Assembly: GCA_005882115.1 (NCBI GenBank)
Contig: VBEG01000024.1
Location: 62,001 to 126,000 of the forward strand
Length of the DNA: 64,000 nucleotides
Source of the DNA: Chloroflexota bacterium
GTDB lineage: Bacteria; Chloroflexota; Dormibacteria; Dormibacterales; Dormibacteraceae
Direction of reading: 5' to 3'
Made by a program: the position numbers and the translations under genes. The notes beneath the pieces were generated by a model. It was not told the DNA's origin, made no database searches, and saw only the letters and a list, made by a program, of their open reading frames with translations. Positions 35,054 to 43,081 of this stretch are shown one piece after another. Positions within the stretch are counted from its first letter, which is position 1; every line of letters begins with the position of its first letter.

Positions 35054-35871
35054 AGTCGAAGGACCTCTACCCCATGATCTTCAGCCGGCATGCCGCGGCG
35101 TACCAGCAGCGGCTGGAGCAGATCATGGCTCGGGGCGAAGCGCGCGGCCGCGAGCGAGTCATCACGCTCCTACGCCTCGAGCCCGGGATGCACGTCCTCG
35201 ACCTTGCCTGCGGGCCGGGAACGCTGAGCAGGCCGATCGCCACCCAAGTCGGGCCGAGCGGCGAGGTGATCGGAGTTGACCTCGCGGAGGGCATGATCGA
35301 GCTCGCCCGCGCGACCCGCATACCCCACGCGCGCTTTCAGGTCATGGACATCGAGAAGCTCGACTTCCCGGATGCGTCGTTCGACGCCGCTGCGTGCGGA
35401 CACGGGCTCCAGTTCGCGCCGGACCTGTCTCGGGCTCTTGTCGAAGCCCGTCGCGTGTTGCGCTCCGGCGCAAGGTTTGCCGCCAGCATCCCGGTCGACG
35501 GTGGCAACCAGCGGCCGTGGAAGGTGATGGATGAGGTCGTCGATCGCTGGCTGCCGCCGGCGCCGAAAGCGTCGGACCAGGAGAGCACCCGCCAGACGGT
35601 CAACGACGCACAGGCGTTGCTACAGGCTCTCGCCACGGCGGGCTTTGTCGACGCCGACGTCGAGGTGATCGACGAGAAGGTGCGCTGGGATTCCGCCGAG
35701 CAGCTCGTTTCTCGATGCATGAGCTGGTGGGACCTGGCTTCGCGGCTCGACGGAGTCTCCGCATCCAGACGACAAGCGTTCCGGAACGACGCCGCCGAGA
35801 CGTTGCGCCGCGAACACCCGGGTGCGATCGAAACCATGGGCCGGACGCACGTGGCGTGGGCGATCGCGTGA
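35032..35871 (+). CDS. SAM-dependent class I methyltransferase
   Basis: The 279-residue protein is a Rossmann-fold methyltransferase with motif I VLDLACGPGTLSRP, the acidic end of strand two in VIGVDLAEGMIELAR, and FDAAACGHGLQFAPD. It resembles UbiE/MenG and other small-molecule methyltransferases; no substrate can be named. A menaquinone methyltransferase role is possible, since MenG is otherwise missing from the window, but the gene lies 12 kb from the men block. ATG 35032 has AGGA just upstream. GTG of the next gene overlaps its stop. Confidence 0.85.
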   Translation: MAKVRSLKSKDLYPMIFSRHAAAYQQRLEQIMARGEARGRERVITLLRLEPGMHVLDLACGPGTLSRPIATQVGPSGEVIGVDLAEGMIELARATRIPHARFQVMDIEKLDFPDASFDAAACGHGLQFAPDLSRALVEARRVLRSGARFAASIPVDGGNQRPWKVMDEVVDRWLPPAPKASDQESTRQTVNDAQALLQALATAGFVDADVEVIDEKVRWDSAEQLVSRCMSWWDLASRLDGVSASRRQAFRNDAAETLRREHPGAIETMGRTHVAWAIA

Positions 35872-37184
35872 TCCGGCGAGCCGCTGCATCCGTCCTCGCG
35901 GCAATCGCGTTCCTGTCGGGCTCCTCAACGCCCGCGCAGGCGGCGTCGGCGCCGGCGCAGTACCGCGCGCTTTGGGTCGACGCGTTCCACGACGGGATGA
36001 AGTCGCCGGCGCAGGTGGAAAAGCTCGTCGCGGACGCCAAGCGCGCAAACCTCAACACCCTGATCGTCCAGGTCCGCAAGCGAGGCGACGCCTACTTCGG
36101 CCATTCGATCGAGCCGCGGGCGACGGACATCGTGGGGCCGAGCGATTTCGATCCTCTCGACTACCTGCTTCGCCTTGCCCACGCCTCAACGCCGCGGATC
36201 GACGTCCACGCCTGGGTCAACGTCTACTTCGCCGGCCAGACCAGCCTCGTCTACTCGACGCAGGGCGAACAGTGGGGTACCCGCGCCAACGATGGCGCGA
36301 GCAGCGGGTTTCTCGACCCTGGCGTGCCGGAGGTGAACATCTACCTGCAGCGCATCTTTGTCGACCTCGCGCGCAGTTACGACATCGACGGCCTTCACCT
36401 CGATTTCATCAGGTATCCGGGACAGACCTGGGGCTACAGCCCGACGGCGATCGAGCTTTACATGCTGCAGAGCAGGGCGACCCGGACGCCAAGCCCTGCC
36501 GATCCAAGCTGGCAGGCATGGCGTCGGGCCCGGGTGACCGCGTTCGTGCGCGACCTCAACCACGAGCTGAAGCAGGACAAGCCGGCACTCAAATTGAGCG
36601 GCGCGCTCATCTGTTTCGGCGGCGGGCCGCTCGACTCCTCTGGCTGGCCCCTGACCTCCGCGTACTCGTCGGTCTTCCAGGACTGGCGATCGTGGCTGAT
36701 CAACGGGTATCTCGACTTCGGTGTCCCGATGAACTACGACAGCGACTGGAGCACGCGTGAGAAGGGATGGTTTGGGCGCTGGCTCGCATTCGAAAAGGAC
36801 TCAGGCTTCGCCAATCGAGTTGTGATCGGAGTCGGTGCGTTTCTCAACTATCCAGAGGACACGCTGGCGCAGATCCGCCGCGTGCTGGCCACGTCTACCG
36901 GGGGAAATCGGGTGCTCGGTGTCGCGATCTATTCGTATGCGTCGACGTCGGTCTACGGCTCCGACGATTTCTATGGTTCCCCCGACCTCGCCGGGGGCCT
37001 CCCACGTCAGCCCTACGCGGGTGGGATCACGGACCAGGCGGGACTCCTCGCGCGGGCGCGGACGTTCAACGATCTGTTCATGACGCAGCTGTCGCGCGCG
37101 GACTACTACCGCGACGTGAAGCTGGGTTGGGTCGGCACCCAGCCCGTCTTCACCCAGGCCGCCTCGGTGCCCGGCTCACGATGA
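35868..37184 (+). CDS. Secreted GHL10-type glycosyl hydrolase-like protein
   Basis: The 438-residue product has a signal peptide (IRRAAASVLAAIAFLSGSSTPAQA, quoted in two parts: basic start then a hydrophobic core ending in AQA) and a TIM-barrel domain of the glycosyl hydrolase-like 10 family: YRALWVDAFHDGM, VHAWVNVYF, YDIDGLHLDFIRYPG and PMNYDSDW. Family members are presumed to act on extracellular or cell-wall glycans. GTG 35868 overlaps the methyltransferase stop (GTGA) and starts exactly at the signal peptide. The next gene overlaps by 4 bases. Confidence 0.88.
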   Translation: MIRRAAASVLAAIAFLSGSSTPAQAASAPAQYRALWVDAFHDGMKSPAQVEKLVADAKRANLNTLIVQVRKRGDAYFGHSIEPRATDIVGPSDFDPLDYLLRLAHASTPRIDVHAWVNVYFAGQTSLVYSTQGEQWGTRANDGASSGFLDPGVPEVNIYLQRIFVDLARSYDIDGLHLDFIRYPGQTWGYSPTAIELYMLQSRATRTPSPADPSWQAWRRARVTAFVRDLNHELKQDKPALKLSGALICFGGGPLDSSGWPLTSAYSSVFQDWRSWLINGYLDFGVPMNYDSDWSTREKGWFGRWLAFEKDSGFANRVVIGVGAFLNYPEDTLAQIRRVLATSTGGNRVLGVAIYSYASTSVYGSDDFYGSPDLAGGLPRQPYAGGITDQAGLLARARTFNDLFMTQLSRADYYRDVKLGWVGTQPVFTQAASVPGSR

Positions 37185-37576
37185 ACGTGCCGCATCCGAG
37201 CGCGATCCTTCGTCTGCTCGGATTTGCGGTGGCGGCCGGCCTGGCGATGGCCGGCATCCAGCCGGTGCTTGCGGCGACGACGGGATCGATCGAGATGCGA
37301 TGGGCGTTCGGACTGACAGCGCCCGCGGTTCTCACCGCCGGACTCGTCTTCGGAGCCGCGCGCGCCTTTGACCGAGGCGATGCTGCCCAGCCGCCGTGGT
37401 ATTCCGCGTGGCTGCTGCTGCCGGGCGCGTTCCTCCTGGCCGGTGCGGCCGCGATGTGCCTCTTCGGAGCGCTCGTCGAGTTCACGCTCATCCCGTGGAC
37501 GATGTGGGTGCTGTTGATCACGGGCGCCCTGCTGTGGACCGCGGCCATGGTCCTGGTCCGCAGCCACTCGCACTGA
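37181..37576 (+). CDS. Small membrane protein, 131 residues
   Basis: No family is recognised. ATG 37181 overlaps the stop of the glycosidase gene (ATGA). The product has four hydrophobic segments (about residues 8-30, 43-60, 75-97 and 102-124), the first possibly a cleaved signal with VLAATTG. It ends in a His-containing tail, VRSHSH. Coupling to the secreted glycosidase suggests a cell-envelope role (inference). A composite repeat follows two bases after the stop. Confidence 0.75.
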   Translation: MNVPHPSAILRLLGFAVAAGLAMAGIQPVLAATTGSIEMRWAFGLTAPAVLTAGLVFGAARAFDRGDAAQPPWYSAWLLLPGAFLLAGAAAMCLFGALVEFTLIPWTMWVLLITGALLWTAAMVLVRSHSH

Positions 37577-37578
37577 CT

Positions 37579-37672
37579 CTTCCCCCGCTTGCGGGGAAGT
37601 ACCCGTCCTCAGGGGCCCCTGAAGAAGTCCCCTCCGTCGGCTACGCCGACGCCTCCCCATTGGGTGGGGAGG
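37579..37672. repeat. Dispersed palindrome, copy D (composite of four hairpins)
   Basis: In order: CTTCCCC...GGGGAAG (37579-37599), TCAGGGGCCCCTGA (37609-37622), GTCGGC-TAC-GCCGAC (37636-37650) and CCTCCCCA-TTGGG-TGGGGAGG (37652-37672). The last two encode the C-terminal end of the TetR protein on the minus strand, in the same frame as copy C in the CGNR gene. Confidence 0.85.
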
Positions 37673-38312
37673 TGTTAGGGCTCGCGCCCGCCGTCGCGGC
37701 TCGTGTCAGGCGCTCGCGGATGGCGCGTCTGCCGCGCTCCAGGGCCCGCGACCCCTCGCCGGACTTGAACCCGCCGTTGGCGCCGCCCATCAGGCTGTCG
37801 AGCTCCCAGGCCAGCTGCTCGGGATCAACGCCGGCTTCGATCTCACCGGCCTGCTGCGCCTCGCGAACCGCGCGCTGCAGCGTGTAGGACCAGTAGGCCT
37901 TCTTCTCGAGGACTGAATCGCGGACCGGACCTGGACGGCGACTGTCGTACTCCTCGGCCACGGCCCAGAAGAAACAGCCTCCCGGAAAGACTCCGCGCTC
38001 GAGGTAGGACATCCAGCGCTCGCACAGCGCCCAAACGCGACCGACCCCGCGGGGCAGGGCCAGGGCGGGGCGGATGACCTCGTCCGCGAAGATCTCCGCC
38101 GCGGCGTCGATGGTTGCCATGTGCAGCTCCTCCTTGGAGCCGAAATGGGCGAACAGGCCGCTCTTGCTCATGCCGAGGTCGCTCGCGAGGCGCTGCAGGG
38201 AGACAGCCTCCAGGCCCTCGGCCGAGCCGACCCTGGCGGCATGGAGCAGGATCGCCTGCTTGGTGCGCATCCCACGCTGCCGGCGACGGTCGGTGGTGGC
38301 TTCCAGCGCCAT
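37641..38312 (-). CDS. TetR family transcriptional regulator
   Basis: The 223-residue regulator has an N-terminal TetR helix-turn-helix (about residues 12-60: LQRLASDLGMSKSGLFAHFG) and a C-terminal ligand-binding domain with PGGCFFWAVAEEYDSRPGPVR-type features. The tail NTSPPNGEASA is encoded by the dispersed repeat. ATG 38312 is chosen over the in-frame ATG at 38333, because TAATAT, its likely -10 box, lies at 38324-38329. Two related operator-like sites lie in the divergent promoter region, so it probably represses itself and the GNAT operon. Confidence 0.88.
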   Translation of the reverse strand: MALEATTDRRRQRGMRTKQAILLHAARVGSAEGLEAVSLQRLASDLGMSKSGLFAHFGSKEELHMATIDAAAEIFADEVIRPALALPRGVGRVWALCERWMSYLERGVFPGGCFFWAVAEEYDSRRPGPVRDSVLEKKAYWSYTLQRAVREAQQAGEIEAGVDPEQLAWELDSLMGGANGGFKSGEGSRALERGRRAIRERLTRAATAGASPNTSPPNGEASA

Positions 38313-38323
38313 GTTGTGCCGAA

Positions 38324-38378
38324 ATATTAGCACGACCGGTCGGATACTCTTGACTTTGCACGACCGATCGTGCTATTT
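38324..38378. promoter_or_regulatory. Divergent promoter region with two TetR operator-like sites
   Basis: Site 1, GCACGACCGGTCGGAT (38330-38345), touches the minus-strand -10 box TAATAT. Site 2, GCACGACCGATCGTGC (38358-38373), is a near-perfect palindrome between the plus-strand -35 box TTGACT (38350-38355) and its -10 region. Both share GCACGACCGRTCG. Confidence 0.75.
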
Positions 38379-38395
38379 CTTTGTCAGGTGGAATT

Positions 38396-38899
38396 TTGAT
38401 CCAGATCCAATCCGCAAACGCGCACCGTCCAGGGCTGGTGGCGCTCGAGCCGTCGGACGGCGCACCCGTCGCCCGGCTGTTCGGCCGCCTCTCCAACGAG
38501 TCGATCCACCGCCGGTTCTTCAGCCCCATCTCCCGACCTGAGCAGTTCGTGGCCGCCATCCTGCGGGTGGACCGGCGGGACCGGGTCGCGATCGCCGCCG
38601 TGGAGAACGGCGAGATCGTCGGCGTCGCGCAGTACGCCCGGACGCAAGGCAAGTCCGAGGCCGACCTGGCGATCGTGGTCGCCGACGGGTGGCAGAAGCA
38701 AGGTCTGGGGAGGCGGCTCGTCGCTTCGCTTGCAGATCGTGCGGCCAGCCATGGCATCACCGCGTTCGCGGTGGATGTCCAGGGCGACAACTACGGGGTC
38801 ATCAAGCTGCTGCGCCGCGTCGCGCCGGGGATCCATCTCGCGTTCTCCGGAGGCGTCGGCGAAGGCTCGTTCCCGCTGACGGCGAAAGAAGGCTCGTGA
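38396..38899 (+). CDS. GNAT family N-acetyltransferase
   Basis: The 167-residue protein is a GNAT acetyltransferase with the acetyl-CoA loop GWQKQGLGRRL near residue 105 and a family beginning (LVALEPSDGAPVARLF, IHRRFF) seen in enzymes joined to or near cyclic-nucleotide domains, such as Pat-type lysine acetyltransferases. TTG 38396 is used because AGGTGGA lies just upstream; TTG 38381 is possible. The next gene, a cyclic-nucleotide-binding-like protein, overlaps by 4 bases, which supports a Pat-like split system (inference). Confidence 0.85.
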   Translation: MIQIQSANAHRPGLVALEPSDGAPVARLFGRLSNESIHRRFFSPISRPEQFVAAILRVDRRDRVAIAAVENGEIVGVAQYARTQGKSEADLAIVVADGWQKQGLGRRLVASLADRAASHGITAFAVDVQGDNYGVIKLLRRVAPGIHLAFSGGVGEGSFPLTAKEGS

Positions 38900-39252
38900 G
38901 CAACGCCGATCGGTTGCGCATCTTGCTGGCCACCAAAGAACTCGCCGGCTTCACCGCCACGAAACTGCAGGACCTGCTCCCATTCGTCGACGAGCTGTGT
39001 GTGCCGGCGGGCGCCGAGCTCGCCCGGGAGGGGCAGCTGTGCCACCAGCTGCTCATCGTCGCGGAGGGGTTGCTCGCGACACGTGGCAAGCGCGGATCAG
39101 GAAGGCTTGGTCCCGGTGACACTTTCGGGTGGACCGCGATGCAGGATCGTGGCCAGAACGACGCCACCGTCGAGGCTCTCTCCCCCGCATACGTTCTGGT
39201 GATGAGCCATCAACAGTTCCGCGCCGTCGAGGGCCTAGCCCGCTGCGCGTGA
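38896..39252 (+). CDS. Cyclic-nucleotide-binding-like domain protein
   Basis: The 118-residue product has a cupin-like beta roll similar to the cNMP-binding domain: DELCVPAGAELAREGQLCHQLLIVAEG and GPGDTFG. The phosphate-binding cassette is not complete, so ligand binding is doubtful. There is no DNA-binding domain. GTG 38896 overlaps the GNAT stop (GTGA). In mycobacterial Pat enzymes a cNMP domain and a GNAT domain lie in one chain; here the two are separate, coupled genes. The 3' end overlaps the convergent glycosylase gene by 18 bases. Confidence 0.7.
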   Translation: MSNADRLRILLATKELAGFTATKLQDLLPFVDELCVPAGAELAREGQLCHQLLIVAEGLLATRGKRGSGRLGPGDTFGWTAMQDRGQNDATVEALSPAYVLVMSHQQFRAVEGLARCA

Positions 39253-40161
39253 GTGCATCATGCCCGCGCCGCCGCTGAGCATCCGGCGCAGGCAGACCGC
39301 GACCCACATCCGATAAGGTCGCCATTGCTCGGCGATTTCGGTCAGCTTCGTGATATCGGGCTCTCGCGAAAGCCCGTAGGCAGTGGCGACGGCGCTCAGC
39401 AATCGAGCCTCACTGGTCGGCAGCTCGTCGACAGCGCTGAGCGCGCGCAGTCGCACCAGCTGCGATCCGAACTCGCCTATCCCTTTCAAGCGCTGGAGGG
39501 TCTCGAGCGCTTTCTCGTGTGACATCGCACGCAGGGTTTCGGTGTCGATCTCGCCGCCCAGCGCGGCATCACCAAGCCCGTTGAGATATTCGACCTTGCG
39601 CCCAAAAAGCCCCTTAAAGGTCTGCAAGTGGATCAGAGCTTCAGGTCCGGGAAAGCAATACAGGCGATGCCCATGGATGTCGACGGACGCGCCGAGCTCG
39701 CGGCACATCCTTTCCTTGACGGTCTGTGCCTGGCGCATCGCGATGCGCGACGAGATAAGGCACCACGCGGCTGCCTCATACGCATTCGACCAGTTGACTG
39801 GACGGAACCCTGGGAACATCGTCTGCAGCCGGGCGACGGCCGGATCGCGGTTTGCGACCTCCGGCCACTCGCGCCCATCGACGTCAAGACTGAGGATGCG
39901 CGTGGTCTGTGCCCGAACAGCGTCCACCGGCGCATCGCCGTAAACGGTCCCGGCTACTCGACCGCTGTCACCTTGGGTCAGGCACACGCCCGCCGGCGTC
40001 CATTCCCGGTCGGTGAGAAAAGCTAGATGGAGATGCCCATCCGACTTGTTTCCTTCGGACGGCGCTTCATGCCACGCGTCGATGAAGCCCGCGCTCTCGC
40101 GCAGCGAGTAATCGCCTAGTGGATCAAGAATGAAAGTTGGCGGCCCGGCGGCGGTGCTCAC
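39235..40161 (-). CDS. AlkA-like HhH-GPD DNA glycosylase homologue
   Basis: The 308-residue protein resembles DNA-3-methyladenine glycosylase II: an N-terminal beta domain and a helical HhH-GPD domain with LKGIGEFGSQLVRLRAL. At the place of the catalytic aspartate (P-x-x-D in relatives) it reads LPTSEARL, with Glu instead of Asp, so activity may be altered. GTG 40161 (VSTAAGPP) is chosen because TAGGA lies 10 bases upstream and the protein domain starts there; the frame stays open further upstream in poor-looking sequence. Two other AlkA-type genes are in the window (56019 and 59125). Confidence 0.82.
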   Translation of the reverse strand: MSTAAGPPTFILDPLGDYSLRESAGFIDAWHEAPSEGNKSDGHLHLAFLTDREWTPAGVCLTQGDSGRVAGTVYGDAPVDAVRAQTTRILSLDVDGREWPEVANRDPAVARLQTMFPGFRPVNWSNAYEAAAWCLISSRIAMRQAQTVKERMCRELGASVDIHGHRLYCFPGPEALIHLQTFKGLFGRKVEYLNGLGDAALGGEIDTETLRAMSHEKALETLQRLKGIGEFGSQLVRLRALSAVDELPTSEARLLSAVATAYGLSREPDITKLTEIAEQWRPYRMWVAVCLRRMLSGGAGMMHSRAAG

Positions 40162-40519
40162 GCGAGGCAATCCTAGGTGGAAATGAGCTGACTTCGGAGG
40201 TTCGCGGGAGCCTCGAAAGTGGTCAATTCCGTGAATTGTTAGTGAGGCCGGCGGGACCATACGATCGCCCTTTCCGTGACGGGGCACAACGCCGGGATGC
40301 GCGCTGGATATTGCGCGCAGCCGCATGGTGTGCGGTGCCGTGCCAACCGGCGGTCAGGTCAGCGTGTACCTTTCGGCCGACACCAGCAAGCCGGCACATT
40401 CCATTACGGAGTGAAATTCGCCGACATCTCTGGCGGGACCACGGTCTCTGTCGACCAGAAAGTGACGGTACGCATCAGATCGTCTCGTGTTCCGAGGTCA
40501 TCAGCTCGGCCTCGGCCAC
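40162..40519. other. Intergenic stretch with a possible gene remnant
   Basis: No intact gene is visible. On the plus strand around 40325-40480, two frames read like parts of one beta-rich protein: GGQVSVYLSADTSKPAHS in one frame, then GVKFADISGGTTVSVDQKVT in the next, separated by a frameshift. This may be a decayed gene, but the evidence is weak. Confidence 0.3.
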
Positions 40520-40550
40520 AAAAAAAGCCGGCCGCTACAAGGCGACCGGC
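40520..40550 (-). terminator. Terminator of the cold-shock gene
   Basis: On the minus strand GCCGGTCGC-CTTGTA-GCGGCCGGC (one G-T pair) is followed by seven T residues (40520-40526). It starts 17 bases after the csp stop codon. Confidence 0.9.
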
Positions 40551-40566
40551 CACGAAGAGCAGTCGG

Positions 40567-40770
40567 TCAGGCCAGCTTGATGCGGTTGGCTCGCGGACCC
40601 TTCTGGCTTGGTTCGATCTCGAAGCTGACGCGCTCGCCGCCCGCCAGCGAATCGAAGTTGACGCTCGAGTCAAGGCCCGTGCGGTGGAAGAAGTATTCCT
40701 TCCCGTCTTCGGCCGCGATGAAGCCGAAGCCACGGTCGGAGACCAGCTTCTTGATGGTCCCTGTCGGCAT
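40567..40770 (-). CDS. csp: Cold-shock protein
   Basis: The 67-residue protein is a single cold-shock domain that binds single-stranded RNA and DNA and acts as an RNA chaperone. RNP1 is DRGFGFI and RNP2 is EYFFHRTG (consensus VFVHF-like). Length matches CspA-type proteins. ATG 40770 has GAGGAG as SD 9 bases upstream. The leader contains an 11-bp inverted repeat (40784-40826) whose base overlaps the SD, and a strong terminator follows. It lies downstream of the EamA gene in the same direction. Confidence 0.95.
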   Translation of the reverse strand: MPTGTIKKLVSDRGFGFIAAEDGKEYFFHRTGLDSSVNFDSLAGGERVSFEIEPSQKGPRANRIKLA

Positions 40771-40783
40771 CCCCCTAACTCCT

Positions 40784-40826
40784 CTTCTCGAAAGCTAGTC
40801 GCGAACGCACGGGTCCTTTCGAGAAG
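40784..40826 (-). promoter_or_regulatory. Leader hairpin of the cold-shock mRNA
   Basis: CTTCTCGAAAG (40784-40794) and CTTTCGAGAAG (40816-40826) are perfect 11-base complements with a 21-base loop. The stem base shares a position with the SD (40779-40784), so folding could limit ribosome access. Confidence 0.7.
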
Positions 40827-40888
40827 ATTCCGACCGCGGCGAACATCGCCCGCCTACCGGGGACAAAAGTACCTTACCAGTCGAGCCT

Positions 40889-41743
40889 CTAGCTGGCCAG
40901 CAGGGCGACCCCGGCCAGGGTGGCGAGGGCGCCACTCAACTTGATGGTCGTGCGGCTTCGCTCGCGCAGCCGCCACACGCCCCACACCGCGACCGCGACC
41001 ACTGCGGTCTCCCGGACGGGGGCGACGATCGCGAGGGGAGCAAAGCTCAGGGCGAAGAGCACAAGCACGTATCCGGCCAGAAAGAACACGCCGATGATCA
41101 CTGCCTGGCGCCAGGTTGGACCGGAATACGGATCCGGCGCGCGGTAGAGACCAAGTCGCGCCGCAACCCACAGCGTGATGGGCAGCTCGATCGCCATCAG
41201 CGTGAACAGCAGCCAGCCGTACATCCATGGCTCGGTCAGTCGAACGCCGACACGATCGACAGTCGTATAGGCGGCGATCGCGACGCCGGTGAGCAGGGCG
41301 GGGACTGTGGCACGACCGCTGGCCTGCGACAGCGTGACCGCGAGAATCCCAAGCAAAAGCAGGCCGACGCCGATGAGCTGCAGCGTTGCCAGTCGTTCAC
41401 CCAGCACAGCAAGACCGACGAGCACGCTGAGGAGCGGTGCGGAACCGCGCGCGATCGGATATACAGCCGAAAGCTCTCCGCGCCGGAACGCAGCCGAGAG
41501 CAGCCAGAGGTAGAGCGTCTCGAGGAGCGATGAGATCAGACAGAATCCCGCTGCCGCGGGATCCAGGGTCGGCCTGCCCAAAAGCAGCCAGGCCGGCACG
41601 AACACGATCGTCGCGATCAGTCCAGCGACAAGCGTGGCCCGGCGAAAGGTCGCGATCGGATCGCCGCTCACTTTGACGAGGACGTTCCACGTGCCATGAA
41701 ATGCGGCCGCCGCCAGCGCCATCCCGACGGCGATCGCGATCAC
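40889..41743 (-). CDS. EamA/DMT family membrane transporter
   Basis: The 284-residue protein has ten hydrophobic segments and the duplicated EamA layout of drug/metabolite transporters, with FHGTWNVLVK in the first segment and YPIARGSAPLLSVLVG in the first EamA repeat. Substrate unknown. GTG 41743 overlaps the stop of the upstream lipase-like gene (GTGA), which decides the start; ATG 41722 is an alternative. The csp gene follows on the same strand. Confidence 0.88.
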   Translation of the reverse strand: MIAIAVGMALAAAAFHGTWNVLVKVSGDPIATFRRATLVAGLIATIVFVPAWLLLGRPTLDPAAAGFCLISSLLETLYLWLLSAAFRRGELSAVYPIARGSAPLLSVLVGLAVLGERLATLQLIGVGLLLLGILAVTLSQASGRATVPALLTGVAIAAYTTVDRVGVRLTEPWMYGWLLFTLMAIELPITLWVAARLGLYRAPDPYSGPTWRQAVIIGVFFLAGYVLVLFALSFAPLAIVAPVRETAVVAVAVWGVWRLRERSRTTIKLSGALATLAGVALLAS

Positions 41744-42426
41744 GGACGGGCCGGTCGCGCGAGAAGCCTTCCCACCAAACGGAAGACCTCGGGGTTGACC
41801 ACCAGGCCGTTGTGGGTTCCCCACACCTGCATCGCCGGGATGTCGGGGCGGAGGCAGGATCGAAAATTCACGACGTCGTCCGCCTTGGTGTAGATCGATG
41901 TCGTCGGGACGATGGGAGCGAGCTTGAGGTCGTAGGTGAAACGCCCTTCGGCATTGAACCGCCGACCGAAGGCGAGCTCGTTGGCGGTGCGCACGACCCC
42001 CACGGCGTGATGCGTGATCGACGCCAGGTCCGTCCAGTCCGCAAGCGGCGCGCCAAGGGCGAGCACCTGCTCGACACCCTCGGGCTTGCGCTGCGAGTAA
42101 ACCTTGGCCAGCAGTCCCCCGCGGCTGTGACCGATAAGGCTGACCCGCGACCCGGTCTCTTTCTGGATGGCGCCCACCTTGCGGCGAAGGCCCGCCAGCA
42201 TCCGCTCCGAGTGCTGCACGTTGAGCACGATGCCGGAGAGGTACGCGCGGTATCCGACTCGACCCAGCCACGCATGCATCATTCGGAGCGTCCAGTCGCC
42301 GGCGAGGAAACCCGGGATCAAAAGCACAGGCCGGCCGTCACCGTGAGGCACTCCCCGGCCGCGGAACACGGGGTCCTTGAGCAGCGCCGACAACTCGCGG
42401 ATCGCGAAGGGGTCCCACAGCCTCAT
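41740..42426 (-). CDS. Lipase-like alpha/beta hydrolase, paralogue 1
   Basis: The 228-residue hydrolase has LLIPGFLAGDWTLR at the oxyanion region, the nucleophile elbow GHSRGG and the late THNGLVVNP histidine; it resembles PGAP1-like and triacylglycerol lipase-type proteins. A close paralogue lies at 43998 in the opposite direction and shares DPVFRG, PGFLAGDWTLR, GHSRGG, PTTSIY and CLRPDI. No signal peptide is present. It is coupled to the EamA gene by a GTGA overlap. Confidence 0.85.
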   Translation of the reverse strand: MRLWDPFAIRELSALLKDPVFRGRGVPHGDGRPVLLIPGFLAGDWTLRMMHAWLGRVGYRAYLSGIVLNVQHSERMLAGLRRKVGAIQKETGSRVSLIGHSRGGLLAKVYSQRKPEGVEQVLALGAPLADWTDLASITHHAVGVVRTANELAFGRRFNAEGRFTYDLKLAPIVPTTSIYTKADDVVNFRSCLRPDIPAMQVWGTHNGLVVNPEVFRLVGRLLARPARP

Positions 42427-42524
42427 AGCGTGCGATGGTAGTTGTCGAACCCGCTTGGCTTAATCAGCCGCGACACCTCGATCTCGATCAATTAGTTATA
42501 CATACAGCATGTTAAATTAATGTC

Positions 42525-43067
42525 GTGACCCGGCCCTATCGGTTGGGGCGAAGGCAGCCCGCGATCGACCGGACGTCCCGCGCGATCCTGGAAGCGGCCC
42601 GTGACCTTGTCGCCGAGCAACCCGCGGCGGCGGTCAGCGTGGCCTCGATCGCGCGGCGGGCCGGCGTCTCCCGGATCACGGTCTACAACCGTTTTGCGTC
42701 CCGCGCGGGCGTGCTCGGGGCCCTGGTCCCGCCCAAGACCGTGCCCGCGCCGCGGGTGGAGGACCCATACGACGCGCTGCGCGTTTTTCTCCACGCGGCG
42801 ACGGCCGGTTGGTCCGCCAACCCCGCGCTGTACCGTCACCTCCCCGCCGTCCAGGACCCCACCCAGCCTGATGAGGTGCGCGGCCTCGCCGAGCGACTTG
42901 CGGCGTCGGACGCGCTTCGGCCCGGGTGCTCATTGCGAGAAGCGGAAGATGTCATCGCTGCGCTCAGCTCGTTCGTCATGTTCGACCGTCTCCACAGGGA
43001 CGGGCGGCGGCCGGCATCTGCAGTGGCGGACGTGCTCATGCGTTTGGCCTCCGGAATCCTGGCGTAG
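42525..43067 (+). CDS. TetR family transcriptional regulator
   Basis: The 180-residue regulator has a TetR helix-turn-helix near residues 36-60 (VASIARRAGVSRITVYNRF) and a divergent C-terminal domain. GTG 42525 has no SD; TAAATT stands 6 bases before it in an unusually AT-rich stretch (42486-42520), so the message is probably leaderless. It lies between the divergent lipase-like gene and another alpha/beta hydrolase gene that starts 14 bases later, and may regulate both. Confidence 0.88.
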   Translation: MTRPYRLGRRQPAIDRTSRAILEAARDLVAEQPAAAVSVASIARRAGVSRITVYNRFASRAGVLGALVPPKTVPAPRVEDPYDALRVFLHAATAGWSANPALYRHLPAVQDPTQPDEVRGLAERLAASDALRPGCSLREAEDVIAALSSFVMFDRLHRDGRRPASAVADVLMRLASGILA

Positions 43068-43081
43068 GATCTTTTGACGCA

